Of a stretch of DNA of 58,445 nt, positions 47,891 through 57,560 are shown one piece after another. Source of the DNA: Neglectibacter sp. X58 (lineage in GTDB: Bacteria > Bacillota > Clostridia > Oscillospirales > Acutalibacteraceae); NCBI RefSeq assembly GCF_009936035.1, contig NZ_QWEO01000013.1:1-58445 (forward strand). Direction: 5' to 3'. The position numbers and the translations under genes are program-made. The notes beneath the pieces are model-generated. The model was not told the origin of the DNA. It made no database searches and was given only the letters and a program-made list of their open reading frames with translations. How positions within the stretch are numbered: position 1 is the first letter of the stretch; every line of letters begins with the position of its first letter.

Positions 47891-49570
47891 GTGTATAAGG
47901 TGCTGTACCGGAAATACAGGCCCCGGTTTTTCGCGGACGTGGTGGGCCAGCCCCAGGTTACCGTAACCCTGAAAAATGAGCTGACTCGGGGGCGTATTGC
48001 CCATGCCTACCTGTTCACCGGCTCCCGGGGGACGGGGAAAACCACCTGCGCCAAAATCCTTTCCCGGGCCGTCAACTGCCTTGACCCAAGGGAGGGAGAT
48101 CCCTGCGGGGAGTGCCCGGTGTGCAGGGGGCTGGAGGAAGGGTCCATCCTGGACGTGGTGGAGATTGACGCTGCCAGCAACAACGGCGTGGACAACATCC
48201 GGGGGCTGATTGAGGAGGCAAACTTCACCCCCACCACCGCCAAATACCGGGTGTATATCATCGACGAGGTGCATATGCTTTCGGCCTCTGCCTTTAACGC
48301 CCTTTTGAAAACCCTGGAGGAGCCTCCTGCCCATGTGATCTTCATTTTGGCAACCACCGAGGTTCACAAGCTGCTGCCCACCATCCTCTCCCGGTGCCAG
48401 CGGTTCGATTTCCACCGCATCGATCCCCAGGCCATGGCGGGGCGGCTTATCCAGGTGGCGGGGCTGGAGGAGGCGGAGCTGGACGAGGACGCGGCTTTGC
48501 TTATTGCCCGCATTGCAGACGGCGCTTTGCGGGACGCCCTGTCCCTTTTGGATCAGTGCCTGGGAAGGGGGCGGCACGTCACCCTGGAGGTGGTGGGCCT
48601 TACCGCCGGAGTGGCGGCCCAGGGGTATCTCACCACCCTGGCCCAGGCTGTGGCGGAGCGGGACGCAGCCAAGGCCCTGGAAACCCTGGACGGCCTGCAC
48701 AGGGAGTCGAAGGACATGGTGCGGCTGTGCGAGGAGATGGCGGAATATTTCCGCAGCCTGATGCTGTTTAAAACCATGCGGGATCCGGGAAAGCTCCTCA
48801 CCCTGCCCCCCACCCAGATAGCGGCCCTGGAGCAGCAGGCTTATGGCATGAGCCTTTCCGCCATCCTTCACGGGCTGGACACCCTGGAGGACACGCTGCA
48901 CAAAATGCGGTACATGAACCAGCGCACCCAGTTGGAAATGGCCTTTGTGCGGCTGTGCTCCCCGGAGCTGGACGACAGCACTGCCGCCCTGCTGCGGCGG
49001 ATTGAACAGCTTGAAAGCGGCGTGCCGCCCAGGGCCTTGCCCCCTTTGGAGGAGGAAGCCCCTGCCCGGGCGGAGGAAGCCGCGCCCGCCAGCCCGGCGG
49101 CTGAGCCGGAGCCAGAGGAAATTCCTCCGGTGTTCGACGGCCCCCCCGCCCCGCCGGCGGAAAAGCCTGTCCCAGCCCCGGCGCCTAAAAAGCCCGCGGC
49201 CCCTAAAAGCCAGCCCCCAGTGGACGTGGAGGCCCTTTCCGCCGAGGCCCAGCGCTTCCGCCAGTGGCCGGAGATTCTGCAGGTGATACGGGGCACCACC
49301 AAAAGCGTGGCCATGGCCTTTGACGGCTCTGCCGCCTACACCAGCGGGGAATACCTGCTGATTGAGGCCCCGGAAATCGCCTTTGAGCTTTTAAAGAAGG
49401 CAGAGCAGCGCCAGCGTATGCGGGAGGCGGTTTTCCAGGTGACAGGCCGGGCCTATAAGCTTGGCCCCTACCGGCCCCCCGCCTCTAAGGAAAGCGCTGC
49501 CGCAGACCCGCTGGAGGATTTGCTCCGCCGGGCGGAAGAAGCGGGCATCCCCACCCAGGTGGAGGAGTGA
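47891..49570 (+). CDS. dnaX: DNA polymerase III subunits gamma/tau
   Basis: 559 residues from a GTG at 47891 (GGGAGG upstream). Clamp-loader ATPase: Walker A FTGSRGTGKTT (42-52), zinc Cys63/72/75/78 in NCLDPREGDPCGECPVC, VYIIDEVHMLS (Walker B), ILATTEVHKL. Domain III ends near residue 365; a Pro/Ala/Glu-rich linker (~375-440) leads to the C-terminal domain found in tau. No canonical A-AAA-AAG slippery site was seen, so a gamma form by frameshift is not supported. Confidence 0.94.
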   Translation: MYKVLYRKYRPRFFADVVGQPQVTVTLKNELTRGRIAHAYLFTGSRGTGKTTCAKILSRAVNCLDPREGDPCGECPVCRGLEEGSILDVVEIDAASNNGVDNIRGLIEEANFTPTTAKYRVYIIDEVHMLSASAFNALLKTLEEPPAHVIFILATTEVHKLLPTILSRCQRFDFHRIDPQAMAGRLIQVAGLEEAELDEDAALLIARIADGALRDALSLLDQCLGRGRHVTLEVVGLTAGVAAQGYLTTLAQAVAERDAAKALETLDGLHRESKDMVRLCEEMAEYFRSLMLFKTMRDPGKLLTLPPTQIAALEQQAYGMSLSAILHGLDTLEDTLHKMRYMNQRTQLEMAFVRLCSPELDDSTAALLRRIEQLESGVPPRALPPLEEEAPARAEEAAPASPAAEPEPEEIPPVFDGPPAPPAEKPVPAPAPKKPAAPKSQPPVDVEALSAEAQRFRQWPEILQVIRGTTKSVAMAFDGSAAYTSGEYLLIEAPEIAFELLKKAEQRQRMREAVFQVTGRAYKLGPYRPPASKESAAADPLEDLLRRAEEAGIPTQVEE

Positions 49571-49630
49571 GCGGGGAGAAGTTCAGGATTTGACACTATA
49601 ATATTTTGATTTTGAAAGGATGACAGCTTT

Positions 49631-49981
49631 ATGAAAGCAAGATTACCCCAGGGATATGGCGGCGGAGGGGCTGCCAATTTGCAGCAGCTTGCCCGGCAGG
49701 CCCAGAAAATGCAGGAGCAGATGGAAGTGATTTCCGCTGAGCTGGACGAGAAGGAGTACAGCGCCACAGCCGGGGGAGACGCGGTGAAGGCTGTGGTTTC
49801 CGGCAAGCTGGAAGTGAAGGCTGTGGAGATAAAGCCCGAGGTGATTGATCCGGAGGACGCGGAAATGCTGGGAGATCTGGTGACCGCCGCTGTCAACGGG
49901 GCGCTGCGGGCTGCCGCCGCTGAGCGGGAAGATCGCATGGGCGCCCTTTCCGGCGGCATGAGCATACCGGGGCTGATGTAA
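49631..49981 (+). CDS. YbaB/EbfC nucleoid-associated protein
   Basis: 116 residues. [20 protein letters not shown] and [20 protein letters not shown] fit the YbaB/EbfC family, small DNA-binding dimers always found between dnaX and recR. A Gly-rich N-terminus ([10 protein letters not shown]) precedes the helix. AAAGGATG lies upstream of the ATG. Stop overlaps the recR start (TAATG). Confidence 0.93.
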   Translation: MKARLPQGYGGGGAANLQQLARQAQKMQEQMEVISAELDEKEYSATAGGDAVKAVVSGKLEVKAVEIKPEVIDPEDAEMLGDLVTAAVNGALRAAAAEREDRMGALSGGMSIPGLM

Positions 49982-50580
49982 TGGCGGGATACCATGTCCC
50001 GCCCCTGGAAAGCCTGGTGGAAAAATTTGAAAGCCTGCCCGGCATAGGCCACAAAACCGCCCAGCGGCTGGCTTATTTTGTGCTGGACATGCCAAAGGAG
50101 CAGGCGGAAGGCTTTGCGGGGGCCATTCTGGAGGCCCACGAGAAAATACATTACTGCGCTGTCTGCTGCAACCTGACGGACGACGAGCTGTGCCCGGTGT
50201 GCCGCAGCCCTGTGCGTGATAAGGCCTTAATCTGCGTGGTGGAGGAGCCGAAGGATGTGTTTGCCCTGGAGCGGGCCGGGGAGTATAACGGGCTGTACCA
50301 CGTGCTCCATGGGGCCATTTCGCCGCTGTCCGGCATTGGGCCGGAGCAGTTGAAAATCAAGGAGCTGCTGCCCCGGATAGACGGCGGGGTGCGGGAGGTG
50401 ATTATGGCCACCAACCCCACTGTGGAGGGGGAGGCCACCGCCATGTACCTTTCCCGGCTTTTAAAGCCTTTGGGGGTGAAGGTGACAAGGCTTGCCTATG
50501 GCATCCCTGTGGGCGGCGACCTGGAATACGCCGACGAGGTCACATTGCAAAGGGCTATGGAGGGCCGACAGGAATTATGA
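49981..50580 (+). CDS. recR: Recombination protein RecR
   Basis: 199 residues, normal length. HhH region [20 protein letters not shown], zinc finger [42 protein letters not shown], and the Walker-B-like C-terminus [20 protein letters not shown]. Acts with RecF/RecO in single-strand gap repair. Confidence 0.96.
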   Translation: MAGYHVPPLESLVEKFESLPGIGHKTAQRLAYFVLDMPKEQAEGFAGAILEAHEKIHYCAVCCNLTDDELCPVCRSPVRDKALICVVEEPKDVFALERAGEYNGLYHVLHGAISPLSGIGPEQLKIKELLPRIDGGVREVIMATNPTVEGEATAMYLSRLLKPLGVKVTRLAYGIPVGGDLEYADEVTLQRAMEGRQEL

Positions 50581-51326
50581 CGGATAAAAGGAAAGCCGCC
50601 CTGTGGCTGGTATTGGTCTATGTTTTTTCCATCTCCCTTTACCTGCCCCGCCTGCTGGAGCTGGGCGGCATGGCAGTCCCCAGGGTTCTGGCAGGCTTGT
50701 CAGGGGCCTTTGTCCTTGTGCCGCCCCTGGCCACCTTAGGGTTCCTGCTGCCTGCCGGCAAGGCGAAATCCCATATCCTGGAAAACTGCCGGGCCTTTTC
50801 CCCCCAAGAGGCAGTGGCCTGCCTGGGCGTCGCAGTGCTGGGGTGTTCTGTGTCGCTGGCCTACGCCCTTGCCACAGAGGCCCATCTGTTCCGGGACTCT
50901 TACGGATCCATAGGGGGCCTTGCGACTAGCTGCGTGTACCTTTACGCCACCGCCTTTGCGGAGGAACTGGCATGGCGCGCGTTTTTCCTGAAAAGCCTGG
51001 CAGCAGGCGAGAAAAAGGCCGGGCCATTGCTGCTGGCGGGCCTGGCCTGGGCCTTCTGGCATATCCCCATGTGGGTTGCCCGGAATGGGATGGGGGCAAA
51101 GGACATCCCGTTCCTGCTGCTCTGGGCAGTGCTGGTTTCTTTTGTGCTGGGATGGCTCTACCTGCGGCATGGGAATTTGCTTTCTGCCGCACTGTGCCAC
51201 ATGTTTTTCAACGTATCCTTTTTGGCCCCGATACAGTATAATGTGGCCGCCTTGTTTTTGTGCATCCTGGCCTTTTGGCTGCTGGGGCGTTGGGCCTTTA
51301 GGAGGAAAAAATGGAAATCCCCATAA
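50577..51326 (+). CDS. CPBP-family intramembrane metalloprotease
   Basis: 249 residues with about seven hydrophobic segments. Motif 1 [15 protein letters not shown], motif 2 WAFWHIPMW and motif 3 [11 protein letters not shown] carry the Glu-Glu, His and His/Asn ligands of the CAAX-protease/bacteriocin-processing (Abi) family. Start overlaps the recR stop by four bases (ATGA), so it is translated with the recombination genes although no functional link is known. Target unknown. Confidence 0.85.
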   Translation: MTDKRKAALWLVLVYVFSISLYLPRLLELGGMAVPRVLAGLSGAFVLVPPLATLGFLLPAGKAKSHILENCRAFSPQEAVACLGVAVLGCSVSLAYALATEAHLFRDSYGSIGGLATSCVYLYATAFAEELAWRAFFLKSLAAGEKKAGPLLLAGLAWAFWHIPMWVARNGMGAKDIPFLLLWAVLVSFVLGWLYLRHGNLLSAALCHMFFNVSFLAPIQYNVAALFLCILAFWLLGRWAFRRKKWKSP

Positions 51327-51972
51327 AAAGCAATATTCTGCGCACCCTTTTCCGGGACTGTTACTTTATCAACGGAACGGCCTGCGCCGGGAAATCCACC
51401 ATGGTGCGGCTGCTGGCGGAAAAGCATGGCGGTATCTGCTGCGGCGAAAACTACCACGATGTTTTGATGGATGCTGTTGACCCGGAGAACCAGCCGGCAC
51501 TTTCCTATTTCCAGACCATGGAAAGCTGGCAGGAATTTATCAGCCGCACGCCCCAGGAGTATGCCCAGTGGATTGACGGGTGCAGCCAGGAAGCGGCGGG
51601 CCTGGAGATTGCCCGCCTGATCCAGTTGGCGGGGGAGGGGAAAAGGTGTTTGTGGACACCAACATTTCCCCCGCGTGGCTGAAAGGAATCTCCGACTACC
51701 ACCATGTGGCTTTCCTGCTGGCTCCCCAGAGCCTTTCTGTGGAAAGCTTTTTTGACCGGGAGGATCCGGAAAAGCAGTTTATCCTGTCGCAGATACAGCA
51801 GGCGGAGAATCCGGAAAAGGCCATGGAGAATTACCGGGAATGCCTGGCAGAGGTTAACAGCCCTGCTGTGTACCGCGCGTTTGAAAGCAGCGGCTTTTTC
51901 ACGCTGCTGCGCGACGGCACGCGCACAATAGAAGAAACACTGGCGGTTCTGGAGGAACATTTTGCCCTTTAG
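51311..51972 (+). pseudogene. P-loop ATPase/kinase broken by a -1 frameshift
   Basis: The first frame (51311-51682) begins inside the CPBP gene and has a P-loop, CYFINGTACAGKSTMVRLL. Its text turns meaningless after EIARLIQLAGEGK; the continuation KVFVDTNISPAWLKGISDYH, HHVAFLLAPQSLSVESFF is in another frame down to 51972. Joined, they give one protein of about 220 residues like small AAA/adenylate-kinase-type proteins. The break is at the GGGGGAGGGGAAAAGG run near 51635-51650. A real mutation or a sequencing error in the homopolymer are both possible; no canonical slippery heptamer is in frame. Confidence 0.75.
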
Positions 51973-51989
51973 CAAAAAGGAGGTGCGCT

Positions 51990-52457
51990 ATGGCAGCGAA
52001 ATCCAACACAAAAACCATTGCACAGAACAAAAAAGCCTATCACGACTATTTCGTGGAGGAAAGCTATGAGGCCGGCATTGAACTGGTAGGCACGGAGGTA
52101 AAATCCCTGCGCCAAGGCCGGGTGAACCTGAAGGACGCCTGGTGCTCTGTGGTGGACGGGGAAATGCTCTTAAACGGCTGCCACATCAGCCCCTATGACT
52201 TCGGCAACATTTTTAACCGGGATCCCATGCGGGTGCGCCGCCTGCTGCTGCACAAACGGGAGATCCAGCGGCTTTACGGCGTTGTCAAGCAGCAGGGCTA
52301 CTCCCTTATCCCCCTTTCCCTCTATTTTAAGGATTCCCGGGTGAAGGTGCAGGTGGGGTTATGCAAGGGCAAGAAGCTCTATGACAAGAGGGCAGACGCT
52401 GCCAAGAGGGATGCCCAGAGGGATATAGAGAGAAGCTTAAAGGAGCGCAACCGATAG
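51990..52457 (+). CDS. smpB: SsrA-binding protein
   Basis: 155 residues, standard. Binds tmRNA and brings it to stalled ribosomes. [47 protein letters not shown]-equivalent [14 protein letters not shown] and the basic tail [20 protein letters not shown] are all present. AAAAGGAGG before the ATG. tmRNA itself was not found in the window. The gene's last 90 bases are duplicated downstream. Confidence 0.96.
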   Translation: MAAKSNTKTIAQNKKAYHDYFVEESYEAGIELVGTEVKSLRQGRVNLKDAWCSVVDGEMLLNGCHISPYDFGNIFNRDPMRVRRLLLHKREIQRLYGVVKQQGYSLIPLSLYFKDSRVKVQVGLCKGKKLYDKRADAAKRDAQRDIERSLKERNR

Positions 52458-52624
52458 GCCAGCCTCTTTGACGACGGCATGGAGCGGCTTTCTTGCCCTC
52501 GGGCAAGAAGCTCTATGACAAGAGGGCAGACGCTGCCAAGAGGGATGCCCAGAGGGATATAGAGAGAAGCTTAAAGGAGCGCAACCGATAGGCCTGTCTC
52601 TTTGGCGGCGGCATGGAGCGGCTG
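52367..52624 (+). repeat. Tandem duplication of the smpB 3' end
   Basis: A 134-bp unit starting GGGCAAGAAGCTCTATGACA at 52367 is repeated from 52501. The coding part is identical in both; the non-coding parts differ by several bases (AGCCTCTTTGACGACGG against TGTCTCTTTGGCGGCGG). The second copy repeats the smpB C-terminal codons and stop without a gene before them. The junction reads CTTGCCCTCGGGCAAG, a small palindrome. Confidence 0.9.
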
Positions 52625-52652
52625 GCTTACAAGAACATTCTGCCCTGACGCG

Positions 52653-52696
52653 AAAAAGGCCGGCCCACAGGAAGAGAACCTGCGGGTCGGCCTTTT
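52653..52696 (+). terminator. Terminator of the dnaX-smpB block
   Basis: AAAAAGGCCGGCCCACAGG / CCTGCGGGTCGGCCTTTT long stem with T-run. From 52697 to 52898 there is no convincing gene. Confidence 0.85.
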
Positions 52697-52898
52697 ATGA
52701 TTGCTTTGCGTTTATGGCAGCTTGTTCCCTGCCGACAGGAACCATTGAACCCCTCCCGTCCGCTTCCCTACACCCAGCTTTTCTGCCGTACCTTCCATAA
52801 AGGATTTGACGGCCAACGTCATTTGTCTCTAACCTCATTATGCTGATTTCCATCATAGAAAGGCCCTTAAGGCATTCCCTGTCTCCTTATCCATACCT

Positions 52899-55010
52899 TC
52901 ACTCCTCAATTAAATGCGCCACCCGTTGGTATACGGGGCTTTGCTTTATTGCCGCCACCGCCGGGTCGTCCTCCGGATAGACCGACAGCATCCCCCGCAC
53001 CTTTTCCGCCAAAGCCAGAAGCTCGGGGTCAGGCCGCGCGGCCTGCAGTTGAGGGGTGTGGTCGGTCAAGAATTCAACCACGGCTTTCATGCCCTCATGG
53101 GCCGCCAGGCCCTTGCGTAGCAAGTGGGTGTAGCTAATCACATCCCCCTTGTCCAGCGCGTCAAAAGCCTGAACACAATACCACCCGAAGCGGTGCATAG
53201 GCGGCAGCACAGAGAGGTTTTCCTCTGCCAGCACCTGCGGGTTATAGCATCTGGGCAAAAACACCTTCTCAACGTCTGCGAAAAAGCGTGCCAGGGCCAT
53301 GCCGTCCTCTTCCCTGCCGCTTTTCCAGTTGTGCCTCTGCAGTGCGTTTAGGGACAATCCCCTGGCCCAGCAAAGCTTCTGCCAGTTTTGGGCGAAATCC
53401 TCCTCTGCCGCGCGCTGTACCATGGGGAAAAACACACCCCAGTCTGCAGCCAAACGGCCTGCCAGCTCGTCCATGCTTTCCACGTTCAGGGGCTTCCCAG
53501 GCAGCGGGAACTCCACTCCGGACTCTATGGAGCGGCTGAGGGCCGGGAAGGGCAGCTCTGCCCACTTGCCCACCCGGGCCAGCAAGGCAGCCATTTCCTC
53601 CGGGTCTTCCGTTCCCAGGATAGAGGCAGCCAGGCCCAGCCCGCACTTTTCCGCCAAAGGCGCAAAGACTCCGCAGGCGTGGCGGCAGAAGTTTGCTTTC
53701 TTTGCCTCGTCCTGCTGGTAGTTGGCGGTAAACGCTGCCGAGCCAAACACCATGAAGGTCAGGCGGCGTTCTTCTGCCCGCTTTTCGTCCGGCTCCGGGG
53801 TGGTAATCCCCTCCCACGCTGCCAGTACCAGGGAGTCTGTGTCCTCCTGACTGCGCATGTGCAGGGCGCACAAGGTTTTGGTCAGGTTTTCTGTCTGCAC
53901 CCTGTCCAGGCGGCTGAACTCCAGCTCCTGCAAAAGCGCCAAGGCCCTTCCGGCTTTTCCATCCTCCAGGCAGGCGCTGGCCAGACAAAGCCGCACAGTC
54001 CGCTCATGATAAGGCGAGGCCATCTGCAGCGTGCTGCACGCCTGGCAGTTCAAATCCCCGCGGCCTGCCCGGTAATCCGCATAAGCCTCCAGCAGCGCTT
54101 CCCCCTGGCGGACGCTTTCTGCATACTCTTCCCGCTCAAAGCTCTCCAGCATCCGGTGAACCTTTACGTCGATACGGACAAAATAGGAATCCGGGAACCA
54201 CTCTTCCGCCTGGTCGGCCCACTTTTGGAATTCGGCCAGCTTGCGGTCGTGGGCGATGGAAACTGCGTGGCGGAAAATCGGCGGGCCAAACAGCTTCCAC
54301 CCAGCCACCTTGCGCTTTACCATAGAAAGGGACTTTTTCAACTGGTCTAAGTAGTCCGGCTCCTGAAAACCGCTTTCGATAATCTGCAGGCGGGTGAGAA
54401 GGTTCTTGGGGTCGCTTTTCACCTTATCCCGCAAAAGGCTCATATTCCGCTTAAGCTTTTCCGGGTTCTGGGCCATGTTCACATAGCCGTCGTGATGGAA
54501 AATGGTCTTGGTAAACTGCAAAGCAGAGCCGGCACGCTCCAGGCCCGTCCACGCCTCATGGATGGCCCCCTGATAGCGTGCCCCGATGGAAAGCCTGACC
54601 ATGCGCAGGGTGTAAAAGTCGGCGTAAGAGCCGTCCATAGAATAGTCCCGATAGTTGCGGATGGTAACGCGGCAAAGGTTGCAGGACTGGTTTTCAGTGA
54701 GGAGGAACTGGGAAATCTCCTCCACATCCTCGTCCATGTATTCGTCCGTATCCACAGATAAGTACCATTCGCCTGTGCAGCGGTCTATAACCGCGTTGCG
54801 GGCGGCCGCAAAATCGTTGATCCAGGGAAAATCAAACAAGGTGTCCGCATACTTTTCCGCCACTGCGCGGCTGCCGTCGTCCGAGCCTGTGTCCGCCATC
54901 ACCAGCTCGCAGGGGACAGCGTCCCGCAAGGGCTGGAGCGCCTTCAAGCAGCGCTCGATACAGCGGATGTCGTTTTTAAAAATAATGCCAATGGATAAAA
55001 TGGTGTCCAT
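52899..55010 (-). CDS. Family 2 glycosyltransferase, probable flagellin glycosylation
   Basis: 703 residues from the ATG at 55010 (AAAAGGAGG upstream); a frame extension to 55160 reaches into flagellin. GT2 domain at ~1-220: LSIGIIFKNDIRCIERCLKA, VMADTGSDDGSRAVAEKYAD and YLSVDTDEYMDEDV (DxD). The remaining ~480 residues are helical, Leu/Ala/Glu-rich with TPR-like spacing. Located 128 bases behind flagellin on the same strand, an arrangement typical of glycosyltransferases that decorate flagellin. Sugar not known. Confidence 0.82.
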   Translation of the reverse strand: MDTILSIGIIFKNDIRCIERCLKALQPLRDAVPCELVMADTGSDDGSRAVAEKYADTLFDFPWINDFAAARNAVIDRCTGEWYLSVDTDEYMDEDVEEISQFLLTENQSCNLCRVTIRNYRDYSMDGSYADFYTLRMVRLSIGARYQGAIHEAWTGLERAGSALQFTKTIFHHDGYVNMAQNPEKLKRNMSLLRDKVKSDPKNLLTRLQIIESGFQEPDYLDQLKKSLSMVKRKVAGWKLFGPPIFRHAVSIAHDRKLAEFQKWADQAEEWFPDSYFVRIDVKVHRMLESFEREEYAESVRQGEALLEAYADYRAGRGDLNCQACSTLQMASPYHERTVRLCLASACLEDGKAGRALALLQELEFSRLDRVQTENLTKTLCALHMRSQEDTDSLVLAAWEGITTPEPDEKRAEERRLTFMVFGSAAFTANYQQDEAKKANFCRHACGVFAPLAEKCGLGLAASILGTEDPEEMAALLARVGKWAELPFPALSRSIESGVEFPLPGKPLNVESMDELAGRLAADWGVFFPMVQRAAEEDFAQNWQKLCWARGLSLNALQRHNWKSGREEDGMALARFFADVEKVFLPRCYNPQVLAEENLSVLPPMHRFGWYCVQAFDALDKGDVISYTHLLRKGLAAHEGMKAVVEFLTDHTPQLQAARPDPELLALAEKVRGMLSVYPEDDPAVAAIKQSPVYQRVAHLIEE

Positions 55011-55076
55011 GTTTTTCCTCCTTTTCCTGACCTTGGGGAAACTGCCCCAGGCGGGCGGCTCCCCCAAAAGCAGGAA

Positions 55077-55102
55077 ATGGGACGGGCACACGCCCGCCCC
55101 AT
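55077..55102 (-). terminator. Hairpin after flagellin
   Basis: ATGGG(A)CGGGC-ACAC-GCCCG(C)CCCAT, 36 bases after the flagellin stop. No T-run follows on the minus strand, so it may stabilise the flagellin mRNA end or attenuate read-through into the glycosyltransferase gene. Confidence 0.5.
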
Positions 55103-55137
55103 AACCTTTTTTTGAAATTGTAAAAATGCTGTAAAGA

Positions 55138-57411
55138 TTAGCCAAGAAGCTGCAGAACACCCTGAGGCACTGCGTTGGCCTGGGCCAGCATAGCCTGTGC
55201 GGACTGGATAAGGATGTTGTTCTTGGTGTAAGCCATCATTTCCTCGGCAACGTCTGTGTCGCGGATGGTGGACTCAGCATCCTGAATGTTCTCAGCCATA
55301 ACGCTCAGGTTGTTAGCGGTGTGCTCCAAGCGGTTCTGGGTTGCGCCCAAGTCGCCGCGGATACCGGAAACATAGTTAATGGCGTTCTTGATAACGTCGA
55401 TGGCCTCGTGGGCGCCCTCGGGGGTGCTGATGTTGATGTCCGCAATGGACTTGCCGGAAACAGCCGTCTGCCTGCCGCCCTCTACAACAGACTCCATGGT
55501 GCCCATAGCGCTGGTGTGCATATCGCCAATCTTCACCTGAAGCTGGTTGAAGCTGTCGCTGGTGTCGCCAATCTGCAGTTTCAGGCCAGAGTTGCCTATG
55601 TCGTCTTCGGTGACCTTCTGCACCTTAAAGTTAGCAAGCTTTGCTTCCACAGCCGTCTGGAAGGCTTCCAGCTTTGTCTGTGTGTCTTCTACTCCAACAT
55701 CACTGCTTGCAGCGGCTGTAATGGTGGCTGTGCCGTTGGAAACGGCGGCAGTCAGCTTGCTGCCATTATACCCGGTTGCGGCGGTGTCAGCCAGCGCGTC
55801 CTTCACAGCCTTATCCAGGGCAAACTTGCTCAGCTCTTCGTTGAAGCTTTCAGCCGTTACGTAAATTTCGCTTACCTTCTCATCGGCCTGGGCTGCGGCA
55901 ATATCAGCGGTCAGCTTGTCGCTGGTGGCCCCGACAATCACATAGGTCTTGCCGTCGCCAAAGCTTACGCGCTCGCCTTCCGCAACGTCCACGCTGATGG
56001 TGGGAGACAGCTCCAGGCTGCCTGCTACAGCAGACGTGGTGGGATTAGCAGCGGAGAACATCCCCTTCATGTCATCAACGCTGTAAACCGGCGGGGTACC
56101 GGTGCCAGGCATCTGCTGATCCAAATGGATCGTGTTCGGGCCGACAGAGGAAATATTAAAAGTGGCATCTGATGTGCCATCGCCATCCTTGTCATGCCCA
56201 ATGTTTCTACCAGCCGTGGCAATCTTACGCACAGCTTCCTGCACCTGCTCAGCAGCAGTCTTTTTGCCGCTGACATCAATCACAACTGCTGTAGTACCTG
56301 TGGGTACAGTAGTAGTATCAGGAGTCGTACCCGCTTCTGTCTGGAATACAAATGTCGTATCGCCAATGGTCAGTTGCTTGCCTTGGCCCATCAGATCTTC
56401 GGTGATTGTGAAGTCAATACCGGCCAGGTCTCCTGCTTTCGCTGCAACAGCCTCTGTGATGTCTACAGCACCATGCTCAACACCCTTCTTGTCAATCTGG
56501 GCCGTGCCATCAATCTGCACCTCTGCGCCAATAAGTTCATTAACACTAGCAGCATTCGCACTCGTTAAGGCAGCCGCGGGATCCATAGTGAAGACAAGAG
56601 TACTACCAGTATTGGTTACAGTAAAACCCACACCGCCAATATTAACGGTTGATGCGCTAAGGGCATCCGCGATGGAAGTTGCGAGTCCAACCGCGTTCAT
56701 TGCGCTACCAGCAGTTTGTATGGTTACTGTTCCAAGAGTGATTGCACCAAATTTGATCGAAACTGTCTCATTGGCTGTCCCAGCAGTAGCCGAAAAGCCT
56801 GTCAAATCAATAGTGAAGCTAGCATCCTGACGATTAACTCCGTCTGCGCCTGCGTGCTGTGAATCCGTATTGGCTGTGGTGAAATTAGCATCACCTAAAC
56901 TGATAGCCCCGCCGCCGCCAGCCACGCCAGCGGTAACTGTGCCGCTGACGCTGCTGTTAATGGTAACAGCAGTGCCTGCGGACTCTGCGCGCTGGCCGTC
57001 CATCAGCTTGATGCCGTTGAAGTTGGCGCTGTCCGCAATGCGGTTGATTTCAGACTTCAGCGCGTCCACTTCCTTCTGCAGGTTCTTGCGGTCCACTTCG
57101 TTGTCATAGGTGCCGTTGGCAGACTGGGTGGCCAGATAGTCCATGCGGTTGAGCATGTCCTGGATCTCCTGCATGGCGCCTTCAGCGGTCTTTACCAGGC
57201 TGACGCCGTCCTTTACGTTCTTCTGGGCAGCGTTCAGGCCGGTGATCTGGGCGCGCATTTTCTCAGAAATAGCCAGGCCGGCAGCGTCGTCGCCAGCGCG
57301 GTTGATCTTATAGCCGGAGGACAGCTTCTCCAGGTTCTTGCTCAGCGCGGAAGTGTTGGTATTGTAGTTCCGGTAGGCGTTCATCGCCATAATGTTGTGT
57401 TGAATACGCAT
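55138..57411 (-). CDS. fliC: Flagellin with large central domain
   Basis: 757 residues, far longer than simple Clostridia flagellins (~280). N-terminal D0/D1 (1-145: RIQHNIMAMNAYRNYNTNTS, LEKLSSGYKINRAGDDAAGL, NRMDYLATQSANGTYDNEVD) and C-terminal D1/D0 (~640-757: GDLGATQNRLEHTANNLSVM, DTDVAEEMMAYTKNNILIQS, AMLAQANAVPQGVLQLLG) are conserved and assemble the filament. The ~490 residues between are Thr/Ala/Gly-rich and variable, exposed on the filament surface. The central DNA (about 56.1-56.9 kb) is more AT-rich than the ends. RBS AAAGGAGA before the ATG. Confidence 0.95.
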   Translation of the reverse strand: MRIQHNIMAMNAYRNYNTNTSALSKNLEKLSSGYKINRAGDDAAGLAISEKMRAQITGLNAAQKNVKDGVSLVKTAEGAMQEIQDMLNRMDYLATQSANGTYDNEVDRKNLQKEVDALKSEINRIADSANFNGIKLMDGQRAESAGTAVTINSSVSGTVTAGVAGGGGAISLGDANFTTANTDSQHAGADGVNRQDASFTIDLTGFSATAGTANETVSIKFGAITLGTVTIQTAGSAMNAVGLATSIADALSASTVNIGGVGFTVTNTGSTLVFTMDPAAALTSANAASVNELIGAEVQIDGTAQIDKKGVEHGAVDITEAVAAKAGDLAGIDFTITEDLMGQGKQLTIGDTTFVFQTEAGTTPDTTTVPTGTTAVVIDVSGKKTAAEQVQEAVRKIATAGRNIGHDKDGDGTSDATFNISSVGPNTIHLDQQMPGTGTPPVYSVDDMKGMFSAANPTTSAVAGSLELSPTISVDVAEGERVSFGDGKTYVIVGATSDKLTADIAAAQADEKVSEIYVTAESFNEELSKFALDKAVKDALADTAATGYNGSKLTAAVSNGTATITAAASSDVGVEDTQTKLEAFQTAVEAKLANFKVQKVTEDDIGNSGLKLQIGDTSDSFNQLQVKIGDMHTSAMGTMESVVEGGRQTAVSGKSIADINISTPEGAHEAIDVIKNAINYVSGIRGDLGATQNRLEHTANNLSVMAENIQDAESTIRDTDVAEEMMAYTKNNILIQSAQAMLAQANAVPQGVLQLLG

Positions 57412-57451
57412 AACTTTTCTCCTTTAATATGATTTTAGCGTAAACTTCGCC

Positions 57452-57468
57452 CCGGCGTTCGTCGCCGG
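57452..57468 (-). promoter_or_regulatory. Hairpin in the flagellin leader
   Basis: Perfect CCGGCG-ACGAA-CGCCGG stem about 40 bases before the flagellin start. The flagellin ribosome site AAAGGAGA fits the ANGGA motif bound by CsrA, whose gene is directly upstream. No clear sigma-28 promoter was found. Confidence 0.45.
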
Positions 57469-57560
57469 AGTTCTGTGTGCGTTGCGCCGTTTAGGCAAAC
57501 TGGCCAAGTTCACCCGCACAGCGCTGTATATTTCAACGGGCCGCGCGTGCCCGCAGAAAC

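Noticed and set aside
49180-49215. dnaX gamma frameshift site
   Set aside because: CCTAAAAAGCC lacks the A-AAA-AAG heptamer in frame, and no following stop or hairpin arrangement was found.
51630-51660. Programmed -1 frameshift in the ATPase
   Set aside because: GAG-GGG-AAA-AGG does not give an X-XXY-YYZ slippery heptamer; a mutation or sequence error is simpler.
52367-52624. CRISPR-like direct repeats
   Set aside because: Only two long units of coding origin, no spacer pattern; no CRISPR array or cas gene anywhere in the window.
52712-52822. 36-codon minus-strand frame (AVKSFMEGTAEKLGVGKRTG)
   Set aside because: Looks somewhat protein-like and has GAGG ten bases before ATG, but too short and no known family; could be the end of a decayed gene.
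52458-52898. tmRNA gene expected next to smpB
   Set aside because: No tRNA-Ala-like ends or tag frame found; only the tandem duplication and a terminator.
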